NCBI GenBank assembly: GCA_041389885.1
Contig: JAWKRB010000030.1
Location: 1-64,000, forward strand
DNA: 64,000 nucleotides
Source: JAWKRB01 sp041389885
Lineage (GTDB): Bacteria > Myxococcota_A > Polyangia > Polyangiales > Ga0077539
Reading direction: 5' to 3'
Every line of letters starts with the position of its first letter. The first letter of the stretch is position 1. The position numbers and the translations under genes are program-made. Positions 50,232-59,149 of the stretch are shown in pieces. The notes beneath the pieces were generated by a model. It was not told where the DNA came from. It was given only the letters and a program-made list of their open reading frames with translations, and did no database searches.

Positions 50232-51452
50232 CTAACCTGCGCCGCAGCCGGGGCAGCGCCCGATCTCCGCGGCGTACACGGCGCGGCAGTGCCCGCAGAC
50301 CCGGCGGCCGAAGGCGGCGCGGGGGTCGAGCTGGAGCAGCTCGGGGTACAGCGTCGCGAGCTCCGCCGACGACATCCGGTCCGAAGGGCTGGCCGGGGAC
50401 CACACGAGCTCGAGCGCGAGGAGGCGGTCGGGGCGCGCGGGCACGGCGTTCTGCAGCGCGTGCATGAGCGAGGGCAGGTCGACGGCGGTCGGCAGGTCGG
50501 GCAGCGCGCCGCGGGCCGCCACGAGCAGCGTGACGACGACGAGGCCGTCGCCCTCTTCAGCACGCGGTCGAATCGCGGGGCCCTGCACCCGCCTCGCGTT
50601 GTTGACCGTCTCGACGGTGTAGCGCGACCGCGCGCGCTCGGCGAGCTGCCCGAAGCGGGCCTGCGCCTGCGAGGGGTCTGCGGCGAAGGACTGAAACGCG
50701 CCGTAGCAGGCCGCGCCGTGGGCGCCGGTGAGCAGGTCGCGGGCGGCGCACGCGAGGGCGTAGAGCCCCGGCGGTGTAGAAGGGTCGGCGCTCGCGGCGA
50801 GCTGCGCGAAGCGCGCCTGGAGCTCGGCGCGGGCCGAGGCGTAGAACGCCACCGAGACCGAGCGGACCTCGACGCCGGGGTGGTCCGAGGGGTGAAGCGA
50901 GAGCGGGCGAGGCGGGGCCACGCCCGGCTGCGGGGGCGGACGTCGCGAAGTGCGCGCCCGTGGCTGCGTCGCGGCGAAGGTGAACGCGAGCCCCACCCCG
51001 AACACCAGCGCGCCCGCGAGGGCGCCGGCGCCCCAGCGGAGGGGACCTCGCTCTTCGCCGCTCGTCCAGGTGGGGGACGCGGCCCGCCGCTCGGCCTCGT
51101 CCGCGGTGCGGTCCTCGGCGCGCAGCGTGGGCTGACCCGGCGAGGCGGGGCCCCGTGGGCGCAGCCGCACGAAGACGCGCGGCGGCGGCGGAGCCGGAGG
51201 CTCGGGCGGCGCCGTGGGGGCCACCGCGGGAGGCGGCTCGGGCGTCGGGATGACCGGAAGCGCTGGCGGGGGTGGCGGGGGCGCGAAGCCGGGCGCGGTC
51301 CCCATCGGATCGCCCGTCGACGGCGCGGCGGCCGGCGGCGCGGCGCCCCAGTTCGAGCCCCCGACGCGGCCTCCCGTGTACTGCGCGCGCGCCCCGCGTG
51401 GAGCCAGCGCGAGCGCGAGGAGCAGTGAGGGGATCGAGAGCCGCGCGTTCAT
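50232..51452 (-). CDS. Exported DUF1517-like protein with Pro-rich linker, TM helix and zinc ribbon
   Basis: Protein of 406 aa: signal peptide (SIPSLLLALALAPRGARA), then a Pro/Ala-rich region of about 90 residues and a TM helix (GAGALAGALVFGVGLAFTFAA). A domain with VRSVSVAFYASARAELQARFAQLA and GDGLVVVTLLVAARGALPDLP resembles DUF1517. The C-terminus holds a zinc-ribbon-like CGHCRAVYAAEIGRCPGCG. This order is odd, because zinc ribbons are usually cytoplasmic whereas the signal peptide implies export; the TM helix may return the C-terminal half to the cytoplasm. No operon partner. Confidence 0.7.
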   Translation of the reverse strand: MNARLSIPSLLLALALAPRGARAQYTGGRVGGSNWGAAPPAAAPSTGDPMGTAPGFAPPPPPPALPVIPTPEPPPAVAPTAPPEPPAPPPPRVFVRLRPRGPASPGQPTLRAEDRTADEAERRAASPTWTSGEERGPLRWGAGALAGALVFGVGLAFTFAATQPRARTSRRPPPQPGVAPPRPLSLHPSDHPGVEVRSVSVAFYASARAELQARFAQLAASADPSTPPGLYALACAARDLLTGAHGAACYGAFQSFAADPSQAQARFGQLAERARSRYTVETVNNARRVQGPAIRPRAEEGDGLVVVTLLVAARGALPDLPTAVDLPSLMHALQNAVPARPDRLLALELVWSPASPSDRMSSAELATLYPELLQLDPRAAFGRRVCGHCRAVYAAEIGRCPGCGAG

Positions 51453-51521
51453 GTCCCGACGGCACGGTAACACCCGCCGAGGGTGCTGCGCACCGAGGGT
51501 GAGGCGTGCGAGGATGGCGCG

Positions 51522-52685
51522 ATGGTTCGGGCGCTCGGCGGGATGATCAGCGCGACCCTGGGCGTGCTCGTCGCGCTGGTGGTCGCCGCGGCGACGGCGG
51601 ATCGCCGGCAGGTCGAGCAGGGCGGCGTGATCGACGCGCGAGATGTTCGCCGCGCGATGACCGCCGAGGGCGAGGTCGCGCGCCGCGCGGGGATGTCGCT
51701 CTCCGCCGAGGGTGAGGGCGCGCTCGCGCTCCGAGGCAGCCGGGGCGCGTGGTCGATGCCGCTGCGCGTGGGCGCGGGGGAGTGCGTCGCGGTGGTGGTC
51801 GGCATCTCCGGTCGCCAGCGGGTGCAGCACGTGGGGCTGCAGCTCATGTCGCGGGCGCCCGACGTGGTCGCCGACGACGCGATGTCCCTCGGATCGAGCG
51901 GGGGCGGCCTCGTCGCGCACACGCAGTGGTGCGAGCGCGAGGCGGTCGAGCGGAGGGCCGTCGCCGTGGGCGAGGGGGTCGTGAGCGGCTCCCTGCGGAG
52001 CGCGGAGCACGCGCTGCGCTGGGCGGTCTACCGGGGACCCTGGCGGGCCGTGGGCGGCCCCGCGGGCCTCACCCGCGGGAGGCTGCGACCCGAGTCCCTC
52101 GAGGCGCTCGGCGCGGACCTCGCGCTCCAGCAGGCCGAGGGCCTCGTGAACCCCTCGCGGCTGCTGGGGCCGATGATCCCGATCAGCATGGGGTACGCGA
52201 GGCTGCTGCCCTCCGACGCGGTGACCTACCGCGCGCTCGTTCAAGCCTCGACGATGAACGAGAACGCGCAGGTGAACCCCCGGGTCGACACCAGCCTCGT
52301 CACCTGGGCCCGGTGGAACACCGGCCTCCCGGTGAACTTCGCCACCGTGCGGCGCGAGTCTGGCGCCGACCTCTCCGCGGCGAACCACGACCCCGTCGTC
52401 GACCTCGGGCTGAACGACTTTCGGCGCGTGCTCGCCGTGATCGACCGCGGTCGCCTCGGCGTCGCCTGCGCCGAGGTCGCGCTCGTGCGCCACCGGCTGG
52501 GCTACCGCGCCGTGGTCGAGGCCCTCGACGCCGATGGCTCCCGTCACCCGCTCGACGCCGACCAGAACGTCGCCTTCGACGCGCGCTGCCCCGCCTCGGG
52601 GCCCACCGTCTACCTCGCGCCCGTGAGCGACCACGACCCCTGGACGGTGGGGCTGCTGCGCACATCCGCGCCGGACGCGCCGTGA
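51522..52685 (+). CDS. Exported or membrane-anchored hypothetical protein
   Basis: Unrecognised protein of 387 aa from ATG 51522, with GAGG at 51509. A hydrophobic N-terminus (RALGGMISATLGVLVALVVAAATA) acts as a signal peptide or anchor. The rest alternates beta-like segments (RGAWSMPLRVGAGECVAVVVGISG, VQHVGLQLMSRAPDVVADDAMSLG, LRWAVYRGPWRAVGG) and a C-terminal domain (VEALDADGSRHPLDADQNVAFDARCPASGPTVYLAPVSDHDPW) resembling secreted beta-sandwich proteins. It is divergent from the DUF1517-like gene with a 69-base gap. Confidence 0.68.
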   Translation: MVRALGGMISATLGVLVALVVAAATADRRQVEQGGVIDARDVRRAMTAEGEVARRAGMSLSAEGEGALALRGSRGAWSMPLRVGAGECVAVVVGISGRQRVQHVGLQLMSRAPDVVADDAMSLGSSGGGLVAHTQWCEREAVERRAVAVGEGVVSGSLRSAEHALRWAVYRGPWRAVGGPAGLTRGRLRPESLEALGADLALQQAEGLVNPSRLLGPMIPISMGYARLLPSDAVTYRALVQASTMNENAQVNPRVDTSLVTWARWNTGLPVNFATVRRESGADLSAANHDPVVDLGLNDFRRVLAVIDRGRLGVACAEVALVRHRLGYRAVVEALDADGSRHPLDADQNVAFDARCPASGPTVYLAPVSDHDPWTVGLLRTSAPDAP

Positions 52686-52828
52686 TGTGCTCCGCGCTGC
52701 GCGGATGCGGGAGGGAGTGACGAGTTCTGTCAGCCGACCCCGCAACGATGTCGCGGGGGGCGCCGAGGGGGATGTGCGATGAGCCGCGAGAACGACTTAT
52801 TTTCAAGCGTCTCGTGAGCTCGTGCGGG

Positions 52829-52846
52829 TTGGCGCGGCGAGTGCTT
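52829..52846 (+). promoter_or_regulatory. Candidate sigma-54 promoter of the pilin gene
   Basis: TTGGCGCGGCGAGTGCTT has the invariant GG (52831-52832) and GC (52843-52844) exactly ten bases apart. It deviates at two positions from the TGGCAC-N5-TTGCT consensus. The predicted start near 52856 leaves a leader of about 55 bases before the ATG at 52911. Pilin genes in Myxococcus are known to be sigma-54 dependent. Chance matches to GG-N10-GC are frequent in GC-rich DNA. Confidence 0.45.
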
Positions 52847-52910
52847 CTCGACCCCTCGAAGACAGCGCAGTCACGCCCCGGGGCGGAGCTTGCTGCGAGG
52901 AGAGCCAGGC

Positions 52911-53408
52911 ATGCGAACGCGACGAAGCAACATGGGTTTCACGCTGATCGAGCTGATGATCGTGGTGGTGATCCTCGGGCTGCTCGCGGCGCTCGCGGTG
53001 CCGAGCTTCACCCGCTACGTGCGCCGCTCGGCCACCACCGAGGCGTCGACCAACGTGCAGCGGATCTACGCCGCGCAGTACACCTACAACGCCGAGATTC
53101 ACGAGCGCGGCCTCTCGGGCAGCTTCGTGAACGCGCCCGCGACCCCCGCCGCGGCGCCGACCGCGGCGAAGTACCCCGCCGACAGCAACCTCTGGAGCAG
53201 CCAGCCCACCTGGAGCGCCCTCGGCTTCGCCCTCGACTCGCGGCACTACTACCAGTACTCGTCGCCGGGCTCGAGCACGGGGTTCACCTCGATGGCTCAG
53301 GGCGACCTCGACGGCGACCGCGTGCGCTCGACCTTCTATCGCACCGGCACGATCGTGAGCGGCGAGATCGTGGGCAGCGCCCTCATGATCCAGAGCGAGA
53401 CCGAGTGA
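52911..53408 (+). CDS. Type IV pilin (PilA-like)
   Basis: Prepilin of 165 aa with a short basic leader (MRTRRSNMG), cleaved before Phe in G/FTLIELMIVVVILGLLAALAVPSFTRYVRR, including the conserved Glu at +5. The globular part is Ala/Ser/Tyr-rich (IYAAQYTYNAEIHERGL, SRHYYQYSSPGSSTG) and ends in a beta region with an Asp-rich loop (AQGDLDGDRVRST). No cysteine pair is present, as in myxobacterial pilins. A GAGGAG site precedes the ATG. No other pil gene is near, so it may be the major pilin or an orphan minor pilin. Confidence 0.9.
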   Translation: MRTRRSNMGFTLIELMIVVVILGLLAALAVPSFTRYVRRSATTEASTNVQRIYAAQYTYNAEIHERGLSGSFVNAPATPAAAPTAAKYPADSNLWSSQPTWSALGFALDSRHYYQYSSPGSSTGFTSMAQGDLDGDRVRSTFYRTGTIVSGEIVGSALMIQSETE

Positions 53409-53411
53409 CGC

Positions 53412-54587
53412 TCACCCGTCGCCGACGACCTCGGCGAGGATCCGCAGGCCCTCCGCGAAGTCACCCTCGGGGGTGAGCAGGCTCAGCACGAGCCAGGCCT
53501 CCTCGGCGAAGTCATAGAACCAACCCGGCTGCGCCAGCACGCCCGCGTCGAGCAGCGCGAGCGACCACGCCTCCTCGCTGCGGGTTCGCGGGAGTTGAAG
53601 GGTCGCGTACCAGCCCCCTTCGGCGTGGCCCTGGGTGATCGGCGAGCCCCCGCTCAGCGCCTCGGCGAGGCGAGCGCGGTTCGCCTCGACGCGCGCGAGC
53701 ACGCGGGCCTGGGGCGCGCGCCGGGCGTCGAGGAGGGGCGCCGCCGCGTGCTGCGCCGAGGCGCTCACCGAGAGGTAGCAGTCGGCGATGAGCTCGAGCC
53801 TCGCGAGGGCCTCGGCGCGGGCGTCGGGGGGGCCGCTGACCACGATCCAGCCCAGCTTGACCTGAGGGGCGGCGACGACCTTGCTGAGCCCGCTGAGCGT
53901 GAAGGTGAGCGCGTCGCGCACCGCCGCGAAGGAGCCCGCGCGCCGCGGGTCGTCGCGCCACGCGAAGTCGAGAAAGACCTCGTCGGCGACGATCGCGAGG
54001 CGGTGCTCGGCGGCGAGCTCGACGAGGGCGGCTCGCTCGTCGCGCCGCACGAAGGTGCCGGTGGGGTTGTTGGGGTGCACCACGCAGAGCGCGCGGGTTC
54101 GCGGCGTGCGCGCGGCGCGCAGCGCGTCGAGGTCGAGGGCCCAGCCCGCGTCACGCTCGAGCGCGAAGGCGTCGAGGCGCACGCCCTCGAGGCGCGCGAG
54201 GTCTTCGAAGAGCGGGTACGACGGCTTCGCGACGAGCGCCCGGTCGCCCGGGTCGCACAGGAGCTTGAAGAGCCATCCGTAGGCCTCGCTCGTGCTCGCG
54301 GTGAGCACGACCTGCGCGGGGTCGACCTCGACCCCGTGGGCGGCGTAGTACCTCGCGACGGCGTGGCGCGCCGTGGGCGAGCCCAGCGGCTCGGCGTCGT
54401 AGCGCCGGGTGCCTGGCGCCGCGAGCTGCGCGAGGGCCTCCGCGGTGCCGAGGTCGTCGAGCGCGGTGGTGGGGTTCGAGGTCGTGAGGTCGAGGGTGGG
54501 CAGCCCCAGGGCGCGGCGCCGCGCGAGGGCGCTCGCGAGGGCGTTGGGCGCTCGCGCCCAGCCGGTGCGGGCCGAGAGGGGGCTCAC
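53412..54587 (-). CDS. Class I/II PLP-dependent aminotransferase
   Basis: Fold-type I aminotransferase of 391 aa. Landmarks: LDLTTSNPTTA, RRYDAEPLGSPTARHAVARYYAAHG, VVHPNNPTGTFV, VADEVFLDF, the PLP lysine in TLSGLSKVVAAPQVKLGW and a C-terminal Arg-containing LVLSLLTPEG. The substrate is unknown (aspartate/aromatic-type). It starts at a GTG overlapping the stop of the acyl-CoA ligase gene (GTGA), so the pair is translationally coupled. The pairing suggests a common pathway, but nothing identifies it. Confidence 0.88.
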   Translation of the reverse strand: MSPLSARTGWARAPNALASALARRRALGLPTLDLTTSNPTTALDDLGTAEALAQLAAPGTRRYDAEPLGSPTARHAVARYYAAHGVEVDPAQVVLTASTSEAYGWLFKLLCDPGDRALVAKPSYPLFEDLARLEGVRLDAFALERDAGWALDLDALRAARTPRTRALCVVHPNNPTGTFVRRDERAALVELAAEHRLAIVADEVFLDFAWRDDPRRAGSFAAVRDALTFTLSGLSKVVAAPQVKLGWIVVSGPPDARAEALARLELIADCYLSVSASAQHAAAPLLDARRAPQARVLARVEANRARLAEALSGGSPITQGHAEGGWYATLQLPRTRSEEAWSLALLDAGVLAQPGWFYDFAEEAWLVLSLLTPEGDFAEGLRILAEVVGDG

Positions 54588-56008
54588 GCCGACCCCAGCA
54601 GAGCCTTCATGACCTTGCCCATCGCGTTGCGCGGCAGGGCGTCGAGCGTGTGCACGGCTCGCGGGCGCTTGTGCCAGGCGATGAGCGACGCGACGTGCTC
54701 GGGGAGCGAGGCCGGGTCGCAGGGGACCTCGGGGCGCAGCACCACCCAGGCCTCGATGCGCTCGCCGAGGTCGTCGTCGGCCACGGCCTTCACCGCGGCC
54801 TCGCGCACCGCGGGGTGCTCGAGGAGGGCGGCCTCGACCTCGCCGGCGCCGACCTTGAAGCCACCGGTCTTGATGAGGTCCGTCGCGCGGCGGCCGACGA
54901 TGCGCAGGGCGCCGTCGGGGGCCTGCGTCGCGAGGTCGCCGGTGTAGAACCAGCCGTCGGCGTCGGTGGCGGCCGCGGTGGCGTCGGGGCGGTTGAGGTA
55001 CCCCGCGAAGACGTTGGGGCCCTTCACGGTCACCTCGCCCAGGGTCTGGTCGTCGCGGTCTTCGAGGGGCGCCCGCGCGTCGTCGACGAGGCGGAGCGAG
55101 ACGCCCTCGAGGGCCGCGCCGACGTAGCCGGGCCTCGCGCCCTCGGAGGCGCGCACCCCGGCGTTGATCAGGGTCTCGGTGAGGCCGTACCGCTCCAGCA
55201 CCCCGCGCCCCGTGAGCCGCTGGATGCGCGCGTGCTCGCGCTGCGGGAGCGGCGCCGAGCCCGACACCAGCACGCGGGCGCGGGCCAGGGCCTGGCGGGT
55301 GGAGGGGGCGTGGTCCATGTGCTCCCCGAGGCGGTGGTACATGGTGGGCACGGCGAAGAGCATCGTGGCGTCGGCCATCGCCTCGGTCACCGCGTCGGGG
55401 TCGAAGCGCGGGAGCACGCGCACTCGCGCGCCCCGGCGGAGCGGACCGAAGAGCCCCAGCGCGAGGCCGTGCACGTGAAACAGCGGGAGCGCGTGGAGGA
55501 GGGCGTCGTCGGCGGTCCACCCCCAGGCGGAGCCGAGGGCGTCGAGGTTGCTCGCGACGTTTCGTCGCGTGAGCACGGCGCCCTTGGGCGCGCCGGTGGT
55601 GCCCGAGGTGTAGAGCACGAGCGCGGGGAGCGCGTCGTCGTCGAGGGCGGTGACGCGCGCGGGGGCCTCGTCTCCCAGCGGCATCGAGGGCGCGGCCAGG
55701 GTCGACGGCGCGCCGACGACCACCGCGGGCGCCGCGTCGGCGAGCACGTGCGCCAGCTCGCGGGCGCCCATGGAGGGGTTGAGGGGCACCGAGGCGAGGC
55801 CCCCGAGGGCGTGGGCGACCAGCGAGATCGCGCTCTGCATCGACCCGTCGGCCCAGACGCCCACCCGCGCGCCGCGGGTCACGCCCCGCGCGGCGAGGGC
55901 GCCGAGGTGGCGCCGGGCCGCGTCGAGGAGCGCGACGCCCGACAGCGCGTCGTCGCCTACGCGGAGGGTCAAGCCGGGGCGCAGGAGGTGTTCTGGCGTG
56001 AGCGGCAT
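54584..56008 (-). CDS. Malonyl/fatty-acyl-CoA ligase (ANL superfamily, MatB-like)
   Basis: Acyl-CoA synthetase of 474 aa. Motifs: VLYTSGTTGAPKGAVLTRRN, LPLFHVHGLALGLFGPL, ERYGLTETL, GPNVFAGYLNRP, WFYTGDLA, RRATDLIKTGGFKVGAGEVEAALLEHPAV and the catalytic lysine in PRNAMGKVMK. HVHGLALGL and the short length resemble malonyl-CoA synthetases, but a medium-chain acid is also possible. No signal or membrane segment. The downstream aminotransferase start overlaps its stop. Confidence 0.8.
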   Translation of the reverse strand: MPLTPEHLLRPGLTLRVGDDALSGVALLDAARRHLGALAARGVTRGARVGVWADGSMQSAISLVAHALGGLASVPLNPSMGARELAHVLADAAPAVVVGAPSTLAAPSMPLGDEAPARVTALDDDALPALVLYTSGTTGAPKGAVLTRRNVASNLDALGSAWGWTADDALLHALPLFHVHGLALGLFGPLRRGARVRVLPRFDPDAVTEAMADATMLFAVPTMYHRLGEHMDHAPSTRQALARARVLVSGSAPLPQREHARIQRLTGRGVLERYGLTETLINAGVRASEGARPGYVGAALEGVSLRLVDDARAPLEDRDDQTLGEVTVKGPNVFAGYLNRPDATAAATDADGWFYTGDLATQAPDGALRIVGRRATDLIKTGGFKVGAGEVEAALLEHPAVREAAVKAVADDDLGERIEAWVVLRPEVPCDPASLPEHVASLIAWHKRPRAVHTLDALPRNAMGKVMKALLGSA

Positions 56009-56089
56009 CGACGCGATCAGTACCCAGATCCGCCGCCGGAGGGAACTGGTGTATCCTCCCGGCCCGAACCACAAGGAGCAGCGAGGGCG

Positions 56090-56557
56090 ATGCCGAAGTT
56101 TCACCACAAGCACAAGCAATACGCGTCGATCGCGACGCGAGAGACGCGCACCGAGCCCTCCTCCCAGGCCCTGGCGGCGCTGGTCGAGACCATGATCATC
56201 GCCGCCTGCATCGACGGCATGCTCGAGCCCGGCGAGCTCGACTCCCTCGCGCTGCAGATCCTCGCGACGCCGGGCTTCAACCACCTCGACCGGCACAGCA
56301 TCGGCCCCATGATCGAAGAGATCGTGACGCGCATCGCCGAGGAGGGCATCGGCGAGCGGGTGAAGGCCATCGCCGCGGCCATCGGCTCCGACGACCGCAC
56401 CCGCGAGGAGTGCTTCGCCCTCGCCACGCTCTTCGTGCTCTACGACGGCGAGGTAGGCGACGAGGAGCAGGAGTTCCTCGAGGCGCTGCAGTCCGCGCTG
56501 CACCTCTCCGACGAGCGCGCCTCGCACATCTCGTCGCTCCTCGCCGACTCTGACTGA
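56090..56557 (+). CDS. TerB-like helical protein
   Basis: All-helical protein of 155 aa with a His/Lys-rich start (MPKFHHKHKQYASIA), then two related halves. The first is LAALVETMIIAACIDGMLEPGELDSLALQIL and the second ECFALATLFVLYDGEVGDEEQEFLEALQSAL. The D-G-x-x-x-x-x-E pattern in both halves is that of the TerB/DjlA-like metal-binding fold. AAGGAG precedes the ATG. It is divergent from the acyl-CoA ligase gene. It has no ter partner; a general stress role is a guess. Confidence 0.7.
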   Translation: MPKFHHKHKQYASIATRETRTEPSSQALAALVETMIIAACIDGMLEPGELDSLALQILATPGFNHLDRHSIGPMIEEIVTRIAEEGIGERVKAIAAAIGSDDRTREECFALATLFVLYDGEVGDEEQEFLEALQSALHLSDERASHISSLLADSD

Positions 56558-56693
56558 CACACCCCGTCACGCGTCAAACGCGTTGCGTCACAGCGCTTTC
56601 GACGCGCTGCATCGTTTCGCCGCCCGCTTGCCTCCGCCTTCGAACGGGCGTAGTCCGAGGGGAGTGAGCCCTGCGATCGAAGGGGGTGGAGCG

Positions 56694-57287
56694 ATGAACG
56701 TCCTGATCACCGAGCGCCTCGAACTGGTCCCGATCACCCTCGAGGTGGTCGAGGCGGTGTTCCGCAACGATCGAGGCGCGGTCGAGGCCATGACCGGCGC
56801 GCAGGTCCCTGAGAAGTGGCCCGGGCGAACGCTCGTCGAGCGGGCCTTCAGCGCCGACCTCGCGTGCATCCGCGCCGACCCCGCCACGCGCCTCTGGGGC
56901 GACCGGCTGATGATCTCACGGCCCTGCGAAGGCGTCGGCCGTCGGGTGGTGGGCAGCGTGGTCTTTCACGGCGCGCCCGACGCGGAGGGCGTCGTCGAGG
57001 TGGGCTACGGCGTCGAGCAGGGCTCGCAGGGCCGGGGCTACGGCTCAGAGGCCACGCTCGCGGCGGTGCGCTGGGCGCTCGCGCAGCCCGAGGTGCGCGT
57101 GGTCACCGCGGCCACCTTCACCTGGCACACGGCGTCGGTGAAGATCCTGCGGCGCGCGGGGCTGAGCCCCTGCGGCTGGCGCGAGCACGAGCTGCTCGGG
57201 GAGATGCAGCTCTTCGAGCGCCGCGTCGATCGGATGCCGTCGACGGTCGCCGCGGGCGCCGCGCCTCGCCTCGCCGCGGCGCGCTGA
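56694..57287 (+). CDS. GNAT-family N-acetyltransferase
   Basis: Acetyltransferase of 197 aa of the RimJ/RimL type: TERLELVPITLEVVEAVF at the start, VVEVGYGVEQGSQGRGYGSEATLAAVRWAL containing the acetyl-CoA loop Q-x-x-G-x-G, then VVTAATFTWHTASVKILRRAGLSPCGW (N-x-x-S-x-x-x-x-x-x-x-G-F-like element with His replacing Asn). ATG 56694 has GGGGGTGGAG upstream. The substrate is unknown: a ribosomal protein, amino acid or antibiotic. Confidence 0.86.
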   Translation: MNVLITERLELVPITLEVVEAVFRNDRGAVEAMTGAQVPEKWPGRTLVERAFSADLACIRADPATRLWGDRLMISRPCEGVGRRVVGSVVFHGAPDAEGVVEVGYGVEQGSQGRGYGSEATLAAVRWALAQPEVRVVTAATFTWHTASVKILRRAGLSPCGWREHELLGEMQLFERRVDRMPSTVAAGAAPRLAAAR

Positions 57288-57290
57288 GGG

Positions 57291-59105
57291 TCAGTCGGCC
57301 GAGGGCTTGTCGCCGGCGTAGAAGCCGTCGAGCACGGCCTGGTTGCGCCGCTCGATCTCCTTGCGCTTCATCTTCAGCGAGGGCGTGAGCTCGCCCGACT
57401 CGACCGAGAAATCCGCCTGGAGGATCGAGAACTTCTTGATCGACTCGTAGCGCGCGAGGGTCGCGTTGAGCTGGTCGACGGCGGACTGGATGCTCGCCCG
57501 CACCGCGGCGTGCTGCGTGAGCTTCGCGACGTCGGTCTCGGCGATGCCCTGCGCGGCGGCCCAGCCCTTGAGCGCGTCGGGGTCGAGGGTCACCAGCGCG
57601 GTGCAGAAGTTTCGGTTGTTGCCGTGCACCAGCACCTGCGAGAGCAGCGGCGAGAGGGCCTTGAGTCGACCCTCGAGGTTCGACGGCGCGACGTACTTGC
57701 CGCCGCTGGTCTTGATGAGCTCCTTCTTGCGGTCGGTGATGCGCAAGAAGCCGTCGTCTTCGACCACGCCGATGTCGCCGGTGTGCAGGTAGCCCTCGGC
57801 GTCGAGGGCCTCGGCGGTCTGCTCAGCGAGGTTGTGGTAGCCGCGCATGATGCCGGGGCCCTTGATGAGGATCTCGCCGTCCTCCGCGAGCTTCACCGTG
57901 GTGCCGGGCATGGGCAGCCCCACGGTGCCGAGGCGGTAATTGCCCGGGCGGTTGACGAAGGTGGCGGCGCTCGACTCGGTGAGCCCGTAGCCCTCGAGGA
58001 TGATCACCCCCGCGGCGTGAAAGAAGTCGGCCACCTCGCGGCTGAGCGGCGCGCTGCCCGAGACGAAGTATTTGAGGTTGCCGCCGAAGCGCGCGTGCAG
58101 CTTCGAGAACACCAGCTTCGTCGCGATGTCGTACTTGAACTCGAGGAGCCCCGAGAGCGTGCCGCCGCCCTGGATCACCTTCGACGCCTCGCGCCCGACC
58201 CCGACGGCCCACTGAAAGATCTTCCACTTCAGCCCGCCGGCGTCCTTCGCGCCGCCCACGACCTTGGCGTGGACCTTCTCGAAGATCCTCGGCACCGCGG
58301 CGACGAAGGTGGGCCTCACCGCGGCCATGCCCTCGAGGATCTTGTCGACGCGTCCGTCGATGCCGGTGCTGAACCCGATGCGGACCTGCGCGCACTCGAG
58401 CACCTTGCCGAAGCTGTGCGCGAGGGGCAGCCAGAGGTACTGCACGTCGTCTTCTTTGAGCAGCCCGAGCTCGCGAATGGCCTCGCCCTCGTAGACCCAG
58501 TTCGCGTGGGTGAGCTCGACGCCCTTGGGGCGGCCGGTGGTGCCCGAGGTGTAGATCAGCGTGGCGAGGCTCTCGGCGCGCACGCCGCGCGCGACGCGCT
58601 CGTAGTCGTCGGGGGACGCGGCGTCGTGAGCGCGGCCCTTCTCGAGCAGCTCGCTCCACGAGATGGCCCAGCCGTCGTAGCCCCCCTCGCCGTCGATCAC
58701 CACGACCTGGCGGAGGGAGGGGAGCTGGTCGCGCACCGAGGCGATCTTGTCGAGCTGCTTCTTGTCCTCGACGAAGAGGACCACCGAGCGGGAGTCGTTG
58801 AGGATGTACGCGCAGTCGTCGGCGAGGGTGGCGGTGTACACCGTGGTGGTGGCGCCGGCGGCGCACATCACCGCGAGGTCGGCGAGGACCCACTCGAGGC
58901 GGGTGGTGCACAGGATGCCCACGCGCTGCTCGTCTTCGAGGCCGAGGGCGCGGAGGCCCGAGGCGAGGGCGCGCACCTGCTCGCCGACCTCCTTCCAGGT
59001 CATCGACTTCCAGCCGTCGCCGCGGGGGAACTGAAACGCCTCGCGCGAGGGCGTGTCGCCGACCCGGAACAGGAACATCTCTGCGACCGACTTGAACTCC
59101 GGCAT
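57291..59105 (-). CDS. Long-chain acyl-CoA synthetase
   Basis: Protein of 604 aa of the FAA1/long-chain ACS class. Motifs: TLIYTSGTTGRPKGVELTHANW, YLWLPLAHSFGKVLECAQV, VPRIFEKVHAKV, ILEGYGLTESSAATFVNRPGNYRLGTVGLP, GYLHTGDIGVVEDDGFLRITDRKKELIKTSGGKYVAPSNLEGRL. The insert after VPRIFEK and the C-terminal SLKMKRKEIERRN are characteristic. It activates long-chain fatty acids for lipid synthesis or beta-oxidation at the inner membrane. It converges with the GNAT gene (three-base gap) and diverges from rsgA. Confidence 0.95.
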   Translation of the reverse strand: MPEFKSVAEMFLFRVGDTPSREAFQFPRGDGWKSMTWKEVGEQVRALASGLRALGLEDEQRVGILCTTRLEWVLADLAVMCAAGATTTVYTATLADDCAYILNDSRSVVLFVEDKKQLDKIASVRDQLPSLRQVVVIDGEGGYDGWAISWSELLEKGRAHDAASPDDYERVARGVRAESLATLIYTSGTTGRPKGVELTHANWVYEGEAIRELGLLKEDDVQYLWLPLAHSFGKVLECAQVRIGFSTGIDGRVDKILEGMAAVRPTFVAAVPRIFEKVHAKVVGGAKDAGGLKWKIFQWAVGVGREASKVIQGGGTLSGLLEFKYDIATKLVFSKLHARFGGNLKYFVSGSAPLSREVADFFHAAGVIILEGYGLTESSAATFVNRPGNYRLGTVGLPMPGTTVKLAEDGEILIKGPGIMRGYHNLAEQTAEALDAEGYLHTGDIGVVEDDGFLRITDRKKELIKTSGGKYVAPSNLEGRLKALSPLLSQVLVHGNNRNFCTALVTLDPDALKGWAAAQGIAETDVAKLTQHAAVRASIQSAVDQLNATLARYESIKKFSILQADFSVESGELTPSLKMKRKEIERRNQAVLDGFYAGDKPSAD

Positions 59106-59149
59106 AGGTCGCGGAGGCTATCACGAGCGCCGCCGCGAACGTGCTAGAG

